A stretch of DNA of 15,391 nucleotides. It comes from Eubacteriales bacterium (GTDB taxonomy: Bacteria; Bacillota; Clostridia; Peptostreptococcales; Anaerovoracaceae). The position numbers were made by a program, and so were the translations under genes. The stretch is from contig JAQXNW010000078.1 of the NCBI GenBank assembly GCA_029098205.1, positions 1 through 15,391 of the forward strand, in the 5' to 3' direction. Below the pieces are notes generated by a model. It did not search any database. It saw nothing but the letters and a program-made list of their open reading frames with translations, and was not told the origin of the DNA. Of this stretch, positions 1 to 6,724 are shown piece after piece (within the stretch, counting starts at the first letter, position 1; each line of letters starts with the position of its first letter).

Positions 1-1505
1 ATATCGATCACTGCGGCCGGCTGCCGCTTCTGGTAAAACAGGGCTTCAGCGGCCCGATCTACTGCACGGACGCGACCGCGGATCTTCTTCCGGTGATGCT
101 GGAGGACAGCGCGCATATTCAGGAGAAGGAAGCGGAGTGGAAGATCAAACGGAATAAGCGTGCCGGGAAGCCAGGCGTCGAGCCTCTTTACACGATGGAT
201 GACGCAATCAGGGCGTCAGAGCTGGTGCATCCGATTCTTTACGATCAGCTTCTGGAACTGAACGATGAGATGCGGATCGTATTTAACGACGCGGGACATA
301 TTCTTGGATCCGCGATCACGGAAATCTGGGTGAAGGAGAACGGCAAAGAATCGAAAATCGTTTTTACCGGCGACCTTGGCATGATGCACCGCCCGATTTT
401 AAGGGATCCGACGATCATTAAAAAAGCGGACTGCGTGATCATGGAGACTACATACGGAAACCGGAATCATACCGATAACGCGATGGATATCCGCAAGCTG
501 ATCGATATCATCCTGAAAACAACGCGCCGCGGCGGAACTGTGGTTATCCCGTCGTTTGCAGTCGGACGGACGCAGGAGCTGATTTATCAGCTGAACGAAT
601 ATTACGAAGGGAAGAATCCTTATTCGGAAGAGCTTGGAAAAATCCCTGTTTATATCGACAGCCCGATGGCCGTAACCGCGACAGAGGTATTCCGGAAGAA
701 TGCGCAGGTATTTGACGAAGAGACAAAAGAACACATTCTTCGCGGAGATGATCCATTGGATTTCAAGAATCTGAAATTTACCCGTACCGTGGCGGAATCG
801 CAACAGCTCAATCTGGACCGGAGACCGAAAGTGATTATTTCGGCAAGCGGCATGTGTGAGGCAGGCCGGATCCGGCATCATCTCAAGCATAATCTGTGGG
901 ATCCGAAGTCGAGCGTGGTCTTTGTTGGCTATCAGGCGGTCGGATCTCTGGGACGTGCAATCGTAGAAGGCGCGAAGGAAGTTACGTTGTTCGGAGAAGA
1001 GATCAAGGTAAATGCGGAAATTTACAATCTGGAAGGTTTTTCCGCGCATGCGGATCAGAATGGACTTTTCCAGTGGCTGGCCGGTTTCCAAATCCCGCCG
1101 AAGCAGATTTTCCTCGTACATGGAGAGCCGGAATCCAAAGAGGATTTCGCAAAGCTCGTGGAGTCGAAGCTCGGGTATCATCCGATTGCGGTGAACGGGA
1201 ATTCTGAATATGAAATCAATATGGAGAACGCGAAGATCGTTAACTGGGACGAAGCGCGTGAGCAGGCGGCGGAAGATGAGGATGTACAGCATGTACGGAC
1301 GCAGCTTGCGGATATACACCGTAAGATGGAGCAGATCATGTATAACACCAGTCTGGCGGTTGATCCGAAAATTTCCGAGGAGAAGCTTGTGGAGATCAAT
1401 AATATTATTCAGGAGCTGAATAAATCGACGATGCAGCTTGGACAGGCACTGGTAGCGGGCGAAGGCGACGAAAAATTCGAGCCGGAGGCTGCGGAAAAAG
1501 CGTAA
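1..1505 (+). CDS. MBL-fold beta-CASP RNA-processing metallo-hydrolase, 5' end missing
   Basis: The reading frame is open from base 3 to the TAA at 1503-1505 (500 residues visible), so the gene starts before the window. The first visible residues, I-D-H-C-G-R-L-P, carry the end of the metal-binding HxHxDH motif. Further motifs follow in order: AGHILGSA (motif 3), FTGDLG (motif 4 Asp), ETTYG (beta-CASP motif A), FSAHADQ (motif B His, about 1040-1058) and LVHGE (motif C His, about 1116-1130). A His in motif C is typical of RNA-acting rather than DNA-acting beta-CASP enzymes. The last 80 or so residues form an acidic, helical, probably coiled-coil tail beyond the usual RNA-specificity domain. By family it is a zinc-dependent cytoplasmic endo- or exoribonuclease; the substrate is unknown. 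It is followed directly by its own terminator. Family call sure; specific role open. Confidence 0.93.
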   Translation, partial: IDHCGRLPLLVKQGFSGPIYCTDATADLLPVMLEDSAHIQEKEAEWKIKRNKRAGKPGVEPLYTMDDAIRASELVHPILYDQLLELNDEMRIVFNDAGHILGSAITEIWVKENGKESKIVFTGDLGMMHRPILRDPTIIKKADCVIMETTYGNRNHTDNAMDIRKLIDIILKTTRRGGTVVIPSFAVGRTQELIYQLNEYYEGKNPYSEELGKIPVYIDSPMAVTATEVFRKNAQVFDEETKEHILRGDDPLDFKNLKFTRTVAESQQLNLDRRPKVIISASGMCEAGRIRHHLKHNLWDPKSSVVFVGYQAVGSLGRAIVEGAKEVTLFGEEIKVNAEIYNLEGFSAHADQNGLFQWLAGFQIPPKQIFLVHGEPESKEDFAKLVESKLGYHPIAVNGNSEYEINMENAKIVNWDEAREQAAEDEDVQHVRTQLADIHRKMEQIMYNTSLAVDPKISEEKLVEINNIIQELNKSTMQLGQALVAGEGDEKFEPEAAEKA

Positions 1506-1529
1506 GGAAAACGAATTGAGAATTGTGGG

Positions 1530-1556
1530 CGCCCCGCTTGAAGCGGGGCGTTTTTT
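1530..1556 (+). terminator. Rho-independent terminator after the beta-CASP gene
   Basis: CGCCCCGC (1530-1537) pairs with GCGGGGCG (1543-1550) around the loop TTGAA, and is followed by six T. It lies 25 bp after the stop codon. The opposite strand has no T-run after the hairpin, so it acts in the plus direction only. Confidence 0.93.
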
Positions 1557-1637
1557 GTTCATGGAAACCTTTGTCCTATAAGTCAGCTTTTGCTATTTTA
1601 GGCATCCTTTGCTGCGCATATACTGGGGGCACTCATT

Positions 1638-3224
1638 CTATCCCCGGTAAGCCTCCGGGGGATAAGGATAGAAGATTCGAGTCGCGATTTCGAGAAGAAA
1701 CAGATCCCGGTGATTGGAAAGCGAAAGTCCAGTCGCCTGCTCAATCCGCTTCAGTCTGTACAGAAGGGACTGCCGATGGAGATGAAGAGCCGCTGCTGTT
1801 TTTGCGGCATTCAGATCACAGCTTATGTACATAATTAATGTCCGGATCAGATCCGGACCGTTCTTCCGGTCATTATGAAGCGGCGCGAGCATTTTTTCGG
1901 CTGCTGTTCGGATTTCCGTATCATCGTTAAACAAAGCAACGATTTTCGCTTCCAGTGTATCCTGATATTGATACCGGAAGCGTTTTTCATCTGCACTTTC
2001 CGCGAGGCGGACTGCCATGGAGGCATTATGGAATAATTCCTGAAAATCCGGCGTATCCTTGGAGATTTCGCTGATGCCGAAGCAAAATGAGAGCGATGGA
2101 TAACTATTGGAAAGAGCGGTTTCCCATTGATCCAGAAATGCGCTGATTTCATCTTCCGGATGATCCGTACGATTTTCGAGGTAGAGAACTGTGTCGAAAA
2201 CCTGACTGGAAATCATGATATGAAGATGTTCTTTTTCTGCTAAATCCCTTGCTTTCTTTTCAATCGTTTCGAGCAGGTCAGGATTCGGATTTTCCATATT
2301 CCGGAGCCGGAATACGATGCAGGTGTAAGGAAGGGAGAGTTGAAATCCAAGGCGTGCCGCCTGCTGTTCGCATTCTTCCCGGGTTCGGTCTGTACCTGCT
2401 GCAAGTTCACGTACAAAATCGCTCCTTAATCTTAATTCAGTCTGCCTTTCAATCGTGATCCGATGGAACCAGAGAGAGAGCGGAAGGCTGAAATACCGGG
2501 AGGCGAATTCAGGGTGCTCGGTCAGCTGAAGAAGAGGCTCGGAGTTTCCTTTTTTTATATACAGAAATCCGGCATCGATTTTCCCGGCAGAGATCGGCAC
2601 GCTTAGATAGTCCGAATCGGCCAGGAGATCGGCCGCGGCTTGATGGTCTTCTTCTGCATTTTCTGCAGAAATTTCTTCCGCGATTTCGGGAGACGCGCTG
2701 ATCGGTTTCAGATCCGATCCAGTCAGGAGAATTTCTGTATGAAGTGTATTTCGAAGAATGGCGATGGCCTCTTCCATCGCATGCCCTTCATAAAATAAAT
2801 TGAGAAGACGGTTTTGAAGCTGCTGAAAGATCAGGGTTTTTTCCGAAGCAATTTCACGGGATACTTCATCGATTATTTTTGAAAACGGAATTTCCCAAGG
2901 AATTAAAAATACCGGAAGTGAATAGGATTCCGCGATGGACAGAACGGAATCCGGAATGTCTGTTTTCTGCTTAAATGTAAGAAACAGAGCGGAGGCGTCT
3001 GCGCTTCCGACTTTCTGTACAAGTTCAGGGAGAACCGAAGCGTTTTTCTCATAGCCTGCAGCCGTGGAAAGAACAAGTTCATTTTCACGGATAAAGTCAT
3101 CTACAGGAAGTTCCTGCACGGAAATGGATGAAACGAATCTCCGCGTAAGATCCTGATAGGGTGTGATCTGCCGGATTCTGGAAAGAAGGTCGGAGGAAAT
3201 AAGCTGAAGCAGTGTGTACGCCAT
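1638..3224 (-). CDS. PucR-family transcriptional regulator
   Basis: A 528-aa DNA-binding regulator. The N-terminal 120 or so residues (MAYTLLQLISSDLLSRI...) match the PucR N-terminal ligand-sensing domain. A GGDEF-like central part follows, and the C-terminus (about 457-528) is the PucR helix-turn-helix with the core LNAAKTAAALHLHRQSLLYR. A longer frame begins at 3233, but AGAAAGG (3234-3240) touches that ATG and stands 9 nt from the ATG at 3224, so I chose 3224. The gene is divergent from the gamma-lyase-like gene at 3432. The shared 200-bp region holds a large inverted repeat, so I infer that it controls that enzyme and perhaps itself. The usual PucR-family job is ligand-dependent activation of catabolic genes. 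The ligand here is unknown; a sulfur amino acid or its product is a guess. No convincing terminator is visible after the stop. Confidence 0.92.
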   Translation of the reverse strand: MAYTLLQLISSDLLSRIRQITPYQDLTRRFVSSISVQELPVDDFIRENELVLSTAAGYEKNASVLPELVQKVGSADASALFLTFKQKTDIPDSVLSIAESYSLPVFLIPWEIPFSKIIDEVSREIASEKTLIFQQLQNRLLNLFYEGHAMEEAIAILRNTLHTEILLTGSDLKPISASPEIAEEISAENAEEDHQAAADLLADSDYLSVPISAGKIDAGFLYIKKGNSEPLLQLTEHPEFASRYFSLPLSLWFHRITIERQTELRLRSDFVRELAAGTDRTREECEQQAARLGFQLSLPYTCIVFRLRNMENPNPDLLETIEKKARDLAEKEHLHIMISSQVFDTVLYLENRTDHPEDEISAFLDQWETALSNSYPSLSFCFGISEISKDTPDFQELFHNASMAVRLAESADEKRFRYQYQDTLEAKIVALFNDDTEIRTAAEKMLAPLHNDRKNGPDLIRTLIMYISCDLNAAKTAAALHLHRQSLLYRLKRIEQATGLSLSNHRDLFLLEIATRIFYPYPPEAYRG

Positions 3225-3256
3225 TATGAACATCCTTTCTTATGTTGTGAAATAAT

Positions 3257-3285
3257 TTTATACAAAGATTATGAAAAAATCTATA
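3257..3285 (-). promoter_or_regulatory. Probable promoter of the PucR gene
   Basis: The minus strand reads TATAAA (3257-3262) as a -10 box. With a 17-nt spacer the -35 position falls on TATAGA (3280-3285), which is poor and forms the end of the large inverted repeat. The start point would be near 3250, giving a leader of about 25 nt. The weak -35 under the repeat suggests regulated or autoregulated expression (inference). Confidence 0.4.
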
Positions 3286-3310
3286 TATATTCATAAATTA
3301 TATATATAGA
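3280..3310. promoter_or_regulatory. Candidate operator: inverted repeat with 11-bp perfect arms
   Basis: TCTATATATAT (3280-3290) and ATATATATAGA (3300-3310) are perfect reverse complements around a 9-nt centre. The repeat lies between the divergent pucR and gamma-lyase genes, and each end sits where the -35 box of one promoter would be. This is a plausible site for the divergently encoded PucR protein. The AT-only composition means part of the symmetry could be chance. Confidence 0.5.
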
Positions 3311-3335
3311 ATCAAGTCGGAGAGATCTCTATAAT
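3307..3335 (+). promoter_or_regulatory. Probable promoter of the gamma-lyase-like gene
   Basis: A consensus -10 TATAAT lies at 3330-3335. The -35 position (17-nt spacer, 3307-3312) reads TAGAAT, a poor match, and overlaps the end of the inverted repeat at 3280-3310. A good -10 with a poor -35 next to a likely operator fits activator dependence. A 10-bp palindrome, AGAGATCTCT (3321-3330), sits in the spacer. The inferred leader is about 90 nt. Confidence 0.5.
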
Positions 3336-3372
3336 TCATTACAGAAAATGAAATTGTGCAGAAAAAGCACGA

Positions 3373-3390
3373 AAATATTCCGGAATATTT
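3373..3390. repeat. Perfect 18-bp palindrome in the gamma-lyase leader
   Basis: AAATATTCCGGAATATTT reads the same on both strands. It lies about 30 nt downstream of the inferred start point and 41 nt before the ATG at 3432. A perfect dyad with no loop is better suited to a protein-binding site than to an RNA hairpin. A smaller GTGC/GCAC hairpin (3356-3359 with 3367-3370) precedes it. Confidence 0.45.
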
Positions 3391-3431
3391 GTGTTCATTT
3401 TAAGCTTATACATACTGAGAGAAAGGTGAAA

Positions 3432-4631
3432 ATGATGGGTATCAATACAGATCTTCTTCATGCGGAGCAGGTACATGCGGAACTTTGGGGAACTTATGAG
3501 CCACATGCGATGGCGCATGTAAGCCCGATTTACCAGACCTCGACATACGTTTTAAAGGATTTTGACAGTGCGGTTTATCTGAATCAGCATGTGGAGGATG
3601 GATTTGCATACAGCCGGTTCGGAAATCCATCGACCGATGAACTAGAAAAGAAAATCGCGCATCTTGAGCATGCGGAGTCAGCTCTCGCTGCAGCGTCCGG
3701 ACTCGGAGCGATTTCAACGGCAGCCATGAGCTGCATTAAGGCCGGCGATCATGTGATTATAGGCGATGTTATTTACGGATGCTCGTATACTTTATTCGCG
3801 AAAGTTCTAAGCCATATGGGGATTGAATATACCCGCGTGGACACATCGAAAGTGGAGAATATCGAACAAGCGATCCGGCCGAATACGACGCTGGTTTATG
3901 TAGAGACACCAGCGAATCCGACGCTGAAAATCAGCGATATTCAGGCAATTTCGGATTGTGTGCACTCCCATAAGGGAATTACGCTGATTGTAGACAGCAC
4001 GTTCGCCTCTCCGTATCTGCAGAATCCGCTGGATCTTGGCGCGGATCTTGTCGTACATAGCGCGACAAAGTATCTCTGCGGTCATGGAAATGTAGTGGCT
4101 GGTGTTATTGCGGGCGATAAAGAGAGGATTCATACTTGCCGGATGCCGTATCTCCAGTGCTTCGGCGCGGTTTTGGACCCGTTTGCCGCATGGCAGCTGA
4201 TGAATGGCATGAAGACACTTGGAATCCGTATGGAAAGGCATTGCCAGAATGCGATGAAGGTTGCGAAGTATCTGGAGAATCATCCGAAAATCGAACGGGT
4301 ATATTATCCGGGTCTTGAAAGTCATCCGACGCATGAAATCGCGAAGAAGCAGATGCACGGAGGATATGGCGGCATGATGAGTGCGGATATTAAAGGCGGT
4401 CTCGATGCGGTCCGCACCGTCATGAACAATGTGAAAGTGTTTAGTCTGGCGACATCTCTTGGAAATGTCGACTCTTTGATTCAGCATTCGCCGACGATGA
4501 GTCATTTCGACATGACGCCGGAAGAGCGATACGCATCGGAAATTTATGACGGGCAGGTTCGTCTTTCGATTGGTATCGAAGATGCGGAGGATCTGATTGC
4601 GGATCTGGATCAGGCGCTGGCGCTGATTTAA
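3432..4631 (+). CDS. PLP-dependent Cys/Met metabolism enzyme, methionine gamma-lyase-like
   Basis: A 399-aa cytoplasmic fold-type I PLP enzyme. Methionine gamma-lyase splits Met to methanethiol, ammonia and 2-oxobutyrate. The start is ATG 3432 (or 3435), behind GAGAAAGG; upstream in-frame codons from 3348 have no ribosome binding site. Visible residues, with my recollection of Pseudomonas putida numbering in brackets, are Y60/R62 in AYSRFGNP (Y59, R61), SGLGAI, YGCSY with C117 (C116, a gamma-lyase hallmark), D188 (D186), and S210/K213 in HSATKYL (S208, K211, the PLP lysine). The Lys240-Asp241 pair usual in Met gamma-lyases is absent; LQCFGAVL occupies that place. Substrate choice is therefore open: cystathionine gamma-lyase or O-acyl-homoserine lyase activity is possible. 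The gene is divergent from a PucR regulator and ends at a strong terminator. Confidence 0.9.
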   Translation: MMGINTDLLHAEQVHAELWGTYEPHAMAHVSPIYQTSTYVLKDFDSAVYLNQHVEDGFAYSRFGNPSTDELEKKIAHLEHAESALAAASGLGAISTAAMSCIKAGDHVIIGDVIYGCSYTLFAKVLSHMGIEYTRVDTSKVENIEQAIRPNTTLVYVETPANPTLKISDIQAISDCVHSHKGITLIVDSTFASPYLQNPLDLGADLVVHSATKYLCGHGNVVAGVIAGDKERIHTCRMPYLQCFGAVLDPFAAWQLMNGMKTLGIRMERHCQNAMKVAKYLENHPKIERVYYPGLESHPTHEIAKKQMHGGYGGMMSADIKGGLDAVRTVMNNVKVFSLATSLGNVDSLIQHSPTMSHFDMTPEERYASEIYDGQVRLSIGIEDAEDLIADLDQALALI

Positions 4632-4664
4632 CGTTTTATGAAAGTTTGTTATAATCCTGCTGAA

Positions 4665-4705
4665 AACAGGCGGAAACCGGAAGGAAGGGTTCCGCCTGTT
4701 TTTTT
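4665..4705 (+). terminator. Rho-independent terminator after the gamma-lyase-like gene
   Basis: AACAGGCGGAA (4665-4675) pairs perfectly with TTCCGCCTGTT (4690-4700) around a 14-nt loop, followed by a seven-T run (4699-4705). It separates the lyase gene from the Tad operon. Confidence 0.93.
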
Positions 4706-4800
4706 GATGCGGAAGCATCCGTCTCCGAAGCGTCGAAATGTGTCGATTGCATTCCCCGCATGCGCATGGCAATATTCGGATAGGAAGTGAAAACTGGAAA

Positions 4801-4836
4801 AATTTACAGAGTGATTCTCCGGTTATAACGGAGAAT
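4801..4836 (+). promoter_or_regulatory. Candidate promoter/operator of the Tad operon, with an inverted repeat
   Basis: ATTCTCCG (4814-4821) and CGGAGAAT (4829-4836) form a perfect 8-bp inverted repeat around GTTATAA. The centre contains TATAAC (4824-4829), a possible -10 box; the -35 position 17 nt upstream reads AATTTA (4801-4806), which is weak. The repeat ends 10 nt before the GAAGGAGAG ribosome binding site of the gene at 4858. It could be an operator over a promoter or a hairpin in the leader. Confidence 0.35.
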
Positions 4837-4857
4837 GATCGGAAAGAAGGAGAGTCG

Positions 4858-5301
4858 ATGAGCAGAGAGTGGCAGCAGACAAGATTTCGCGAATTGGTCA
4901 TGCCGGATACCGTCTATTATCAGTCGATTTGGGCGGTGCGGGATTTGGTCCGGATGGAAAAGCGGCTGGCTTTGATCCGGAGCGGCAGTGGAAAGACTGC
5001 GGCAAATACAGAAACTGCGCCTGGCCGGAATCTGTCTTCCGAGGAGGAGCAAGTGGCAGAGGGCATGGCGGAATATGCGAATGCAGGGCTGAAAGGGGAT
5101 CCTGAGAGGGAAACGAGGATTTTGGAGCGGAGAATTCATGCGATCCGCGCGGCGCTTGGAGATGTGCCGCCGATGTATCGTGCGTTTCTATTAGATAATA
5201 TCATTTTGAAGAAGAACGAATCCTGTTTTCCCAATAAGCTCTGGCGAGTCTGGAAGCAGAGATTTCTGTATAACGTGGCGAAGAATCTGGAACTGATCTG
5301 A
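4858..5301 (+). CDS. Hypothetical protein, first gene of the Tad operon
   Basis: A 147-aa protein starting at ATG 4858 behind GAAGGAGAG; in-frame codons back to 4738 lack a ribosome binding site. No signal peptide or membrane helix is seen. Three parts can be distinguished: a conserved-looking N-terminus (TVYYQSIWAVRDLVRMEKRL), a low-complexity charged middle (about 42-75), and a helical C-terminus (WKQRFLYNVAKNLELI). From memory, small proteins of this pattern (YYQ-IW--RD at the start, a W-----RF-Y-VA-N tail) occur in Clostridia and their phages as uncharacterised, perhaps regulator-like proteins. I did not recognise a named family. The gap to the next gene is only 13 bp, so it is cotranscribed and may regulate the pilus genes (inference). 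Confidence 0.8.
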   Translation: MSREWQQTRFRELVMPDTVYYQSIWAVRDLVRMEKRLALIRSGSGKTAANTETAPGRNLSSEEEQVAEGMAEYANAGLKGDPERETRILERRIHAIRAALGDVPPMYRAFLLDNIILKKNESCFPNKLWRVWKQRFLYNVAKNLELI

Positions 5302-5314
5302 AAGGGAGGCCGGA

Positions 5315-5860
5315 TTGGAACGAAATCGAAGGATTCTGGGATGCCTGCTGCTGGTGATCAGTATTCTTTCTGTACTAACCTGGGAACGGTTCGGAAGGAA
5401 TCGCTTTTTATATAAGGAAGTGCTGGTACTGAATCGGAATGTCGCAGCCGGAACAGTCATCACAGAAAAATTTCTTCGGAAGGAACGGATGGAAAATCCT
5501 CCTGCCGGCGCGGTTCGAAGCGGCGAGGAAGACAAAATTCTTGGAATGGAAAGCGTGCAGCGGATTCATAAGAATGTGCCGCTGTTCGAGGAAGACTTTG
5601 TGAAGGATGGAATGGCTTCCGGAGCTTTAATTGACCGGTATGTGCTGGAAATACCGGAGCATTGGATTGAATCAATGCCCAGGTCGATGGCAAGGGGAAC
5701 GATTGCGGTGCTGTGGATGCCGGGGAAGGAAATTGCCCGCGTACGGGTGCTTCGGATGGAAGATGGAAAGGCTTTGGAAGTACTGGCTTCTTCCGCTGAA
5801 GTACAGCGGATTTCACAGATGGCAGAGGGCGGAGGTAAATTTGTGATTTTAGAAGGATAG
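5315..5860 (+). CDS. cpaB: CpaB/RcpC-like SAF-domain pilus assembly protein
   Basis: A 181-aa protein with a TTG start at 5315 behind GGGAGG (5304-5309, spacing 5 nt). Residues 8-24 (LGCLLLVISILSVLTW) form one membrane anchor, so the rest should lie outside the membrane. Residues about 35-95 fit an SAF domain: VLVLNRNVAAGTVIT, then PPAGAV, then a GM-S...I--NVPLFEEDF segment. CpaB/RcpC proteins are accessory factors of Tad pilus assembly. In Gram-negatives they work with the secretin, which cannot apply here if the host is Gram-positive. It is shorter than typical CpaB (about 250-300 aa). The next gene follows after 111 bp, the largest gap inside the operon. Confidence 0.8.
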   Translation: MERNRRILGCLLLVISILSVLTWERFGRNRFLYKEVLVLNRNVAAGTVITEKFLRKERMENPPAGAVRSGEEDKILGMESVQRIHKNVPLFEEDFVKDGMASGALIDRYVLEIPEHWIESMPRSMARGTIAVLWMPGKEIARVRVLRMEDGKALEVLASSAEVQRISQMAEGGGKFVILEG

Positions 5861-5971
5861 TCTTCCTGTGAAAATGGTATCTCCGGAATCTGAGAATCGA
5901 TTTGGTGAAGAAGAGTGAGTATAAATTATGGTGTATGCGGCAGGGAGCATTAATTAGGAAGGAATTGAAGC

Positions 5972-6724
5972 ATGAAAACGCTGACAGCGATCATTGGAGC
6001 GGATGCCGGATGCGGCTCGACCATGTGCGCGGAAACCGCTGCGGAGCTGATCGGAAAGAACGCCTCTGTTTTACTGATTTCTGCTTCCGGTAAGTTCGGG
6101 GATGACTATATTCAGAATAAAGAAGGCTGTTCGCTGGATGATCTGAAAGCAGCGCTATTAAGCGGCAGTCTGGAAGAAAAGGAATTTCTCCGTTCTCTTG
6201 TTCGAGAGAAGGGTATTATGATTCTTCCGAGTGTTCGGGACCCATCAGATGCGGATCGATATACAGGAGAAGCGATGAACTGCCTGCTTCAGGCGGCGGA
6301 TCGATACGAATATGTGATTCTGGATCTGGGAGAGCGGATGGATTCGCCGTTTCTTCTTCGTGGCGCAGAGGCTGCGGATCGAAGGTACTTCGTTCTGACG
6401 CAGCAAGCAAAGACTCTCAGAAGATTCCGGGAGAGGAAGGAGAAAATTCTGGATCCTCTGTCCATAAACGGGCGGATTGTGATCAACAAATACAGAAGAT
6501 CTTCGATTCTGCCTTCGGCAAAGGAAATAGAGTCGGAATTCGGGATGCCGGTATGCGGTACGATTCCATGGCTGGACAGCGGATGGCAGGCGGAGGCGGA
6601 GCGCAGCATCTTGTTTCGGGATGGCCGCGCGCTTCGCACGATGGAGAATATCGCGCATGAAATTACAGGAAAAATGAAAGTACGAAAAACGTGGAAGAAA
6701 AATTGGATGTTCAGAAAGGTATAG
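5972..6724 (+). CDS. tadZ: TadZ/CpaE-like ParA/MinD-family protein
   Basis: A 250-aa cytoplasmic protein, ATG 5972 behind AGGAAGG. It has the ParA/MinD layout: an N-terminal P-loop position at residues 11-18 (DAGCGSTM), a middle strand ending in Asp (YEYVILDLGER, about 111-121), and the later VLTQQAKTLRRF and RIVINKY strands. CpaE/TadZ proteins place the Tad machine at the pole and partner the TadA ATPase. The P-loop lacks both lysines of the MinD-type KGGxGK[TS] motif, with Asp and Ser in their places. Loss of the catalytic lysine is known in TadZ/CpaE proteins, so weak or absent ATP hydrolysis is expected. The C-terminus is basic (KMKVRKTWKKNWMFRK). It overlaps the next gene by 34 bp. Confidence 0.82.
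   Translation: MKTLTAIIGADAGCGSTMCAETAAELIGKNASVLLISASGKFGDDYIQNKEGCSLDDLKAALLSGSLEEKEFLRSLVREKGIMILPSVRDPSDADRYTGEAMNCLLQAADRYEYVILDLGERMDSPFLLRGAEAADRRYFVLTQQAKTLRRFRERKEKILDPLSINGRIVINKYRRSSILPSAKEIESEFGMPVCGTIPWLDSGWQAEAERSILFRDGRALRTMENIAHEITGKMKVRKTWKKNWMFRKV

Noticed and set aside
399..1562. Long open frame (387 codons) on the minus strand
   Set aside because: It is fully antisense to the beta-CASP gene, which has all its family motifs; its own product is Arg-rich and unlike any family.
1639..1664. Inverted repeat TATCCCCGG/CCGGGGGATA at the end of pucR
   Set aside because: It has a bulge, overlaps the stop codon, and has no T-run on the minus strand, so I do not call it a terminator.
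3807..4901. Long open frame (364 codons) on the minus strand
   Set aside because: It is antisense to the PLP enzyme and crosses its terminator; the composition is that of a shadow frame.
5902..6093. 63-codon frame between cpaB and tadZ
   Set aside because: No ribosome binding site; it runs into tadZ in another frame.
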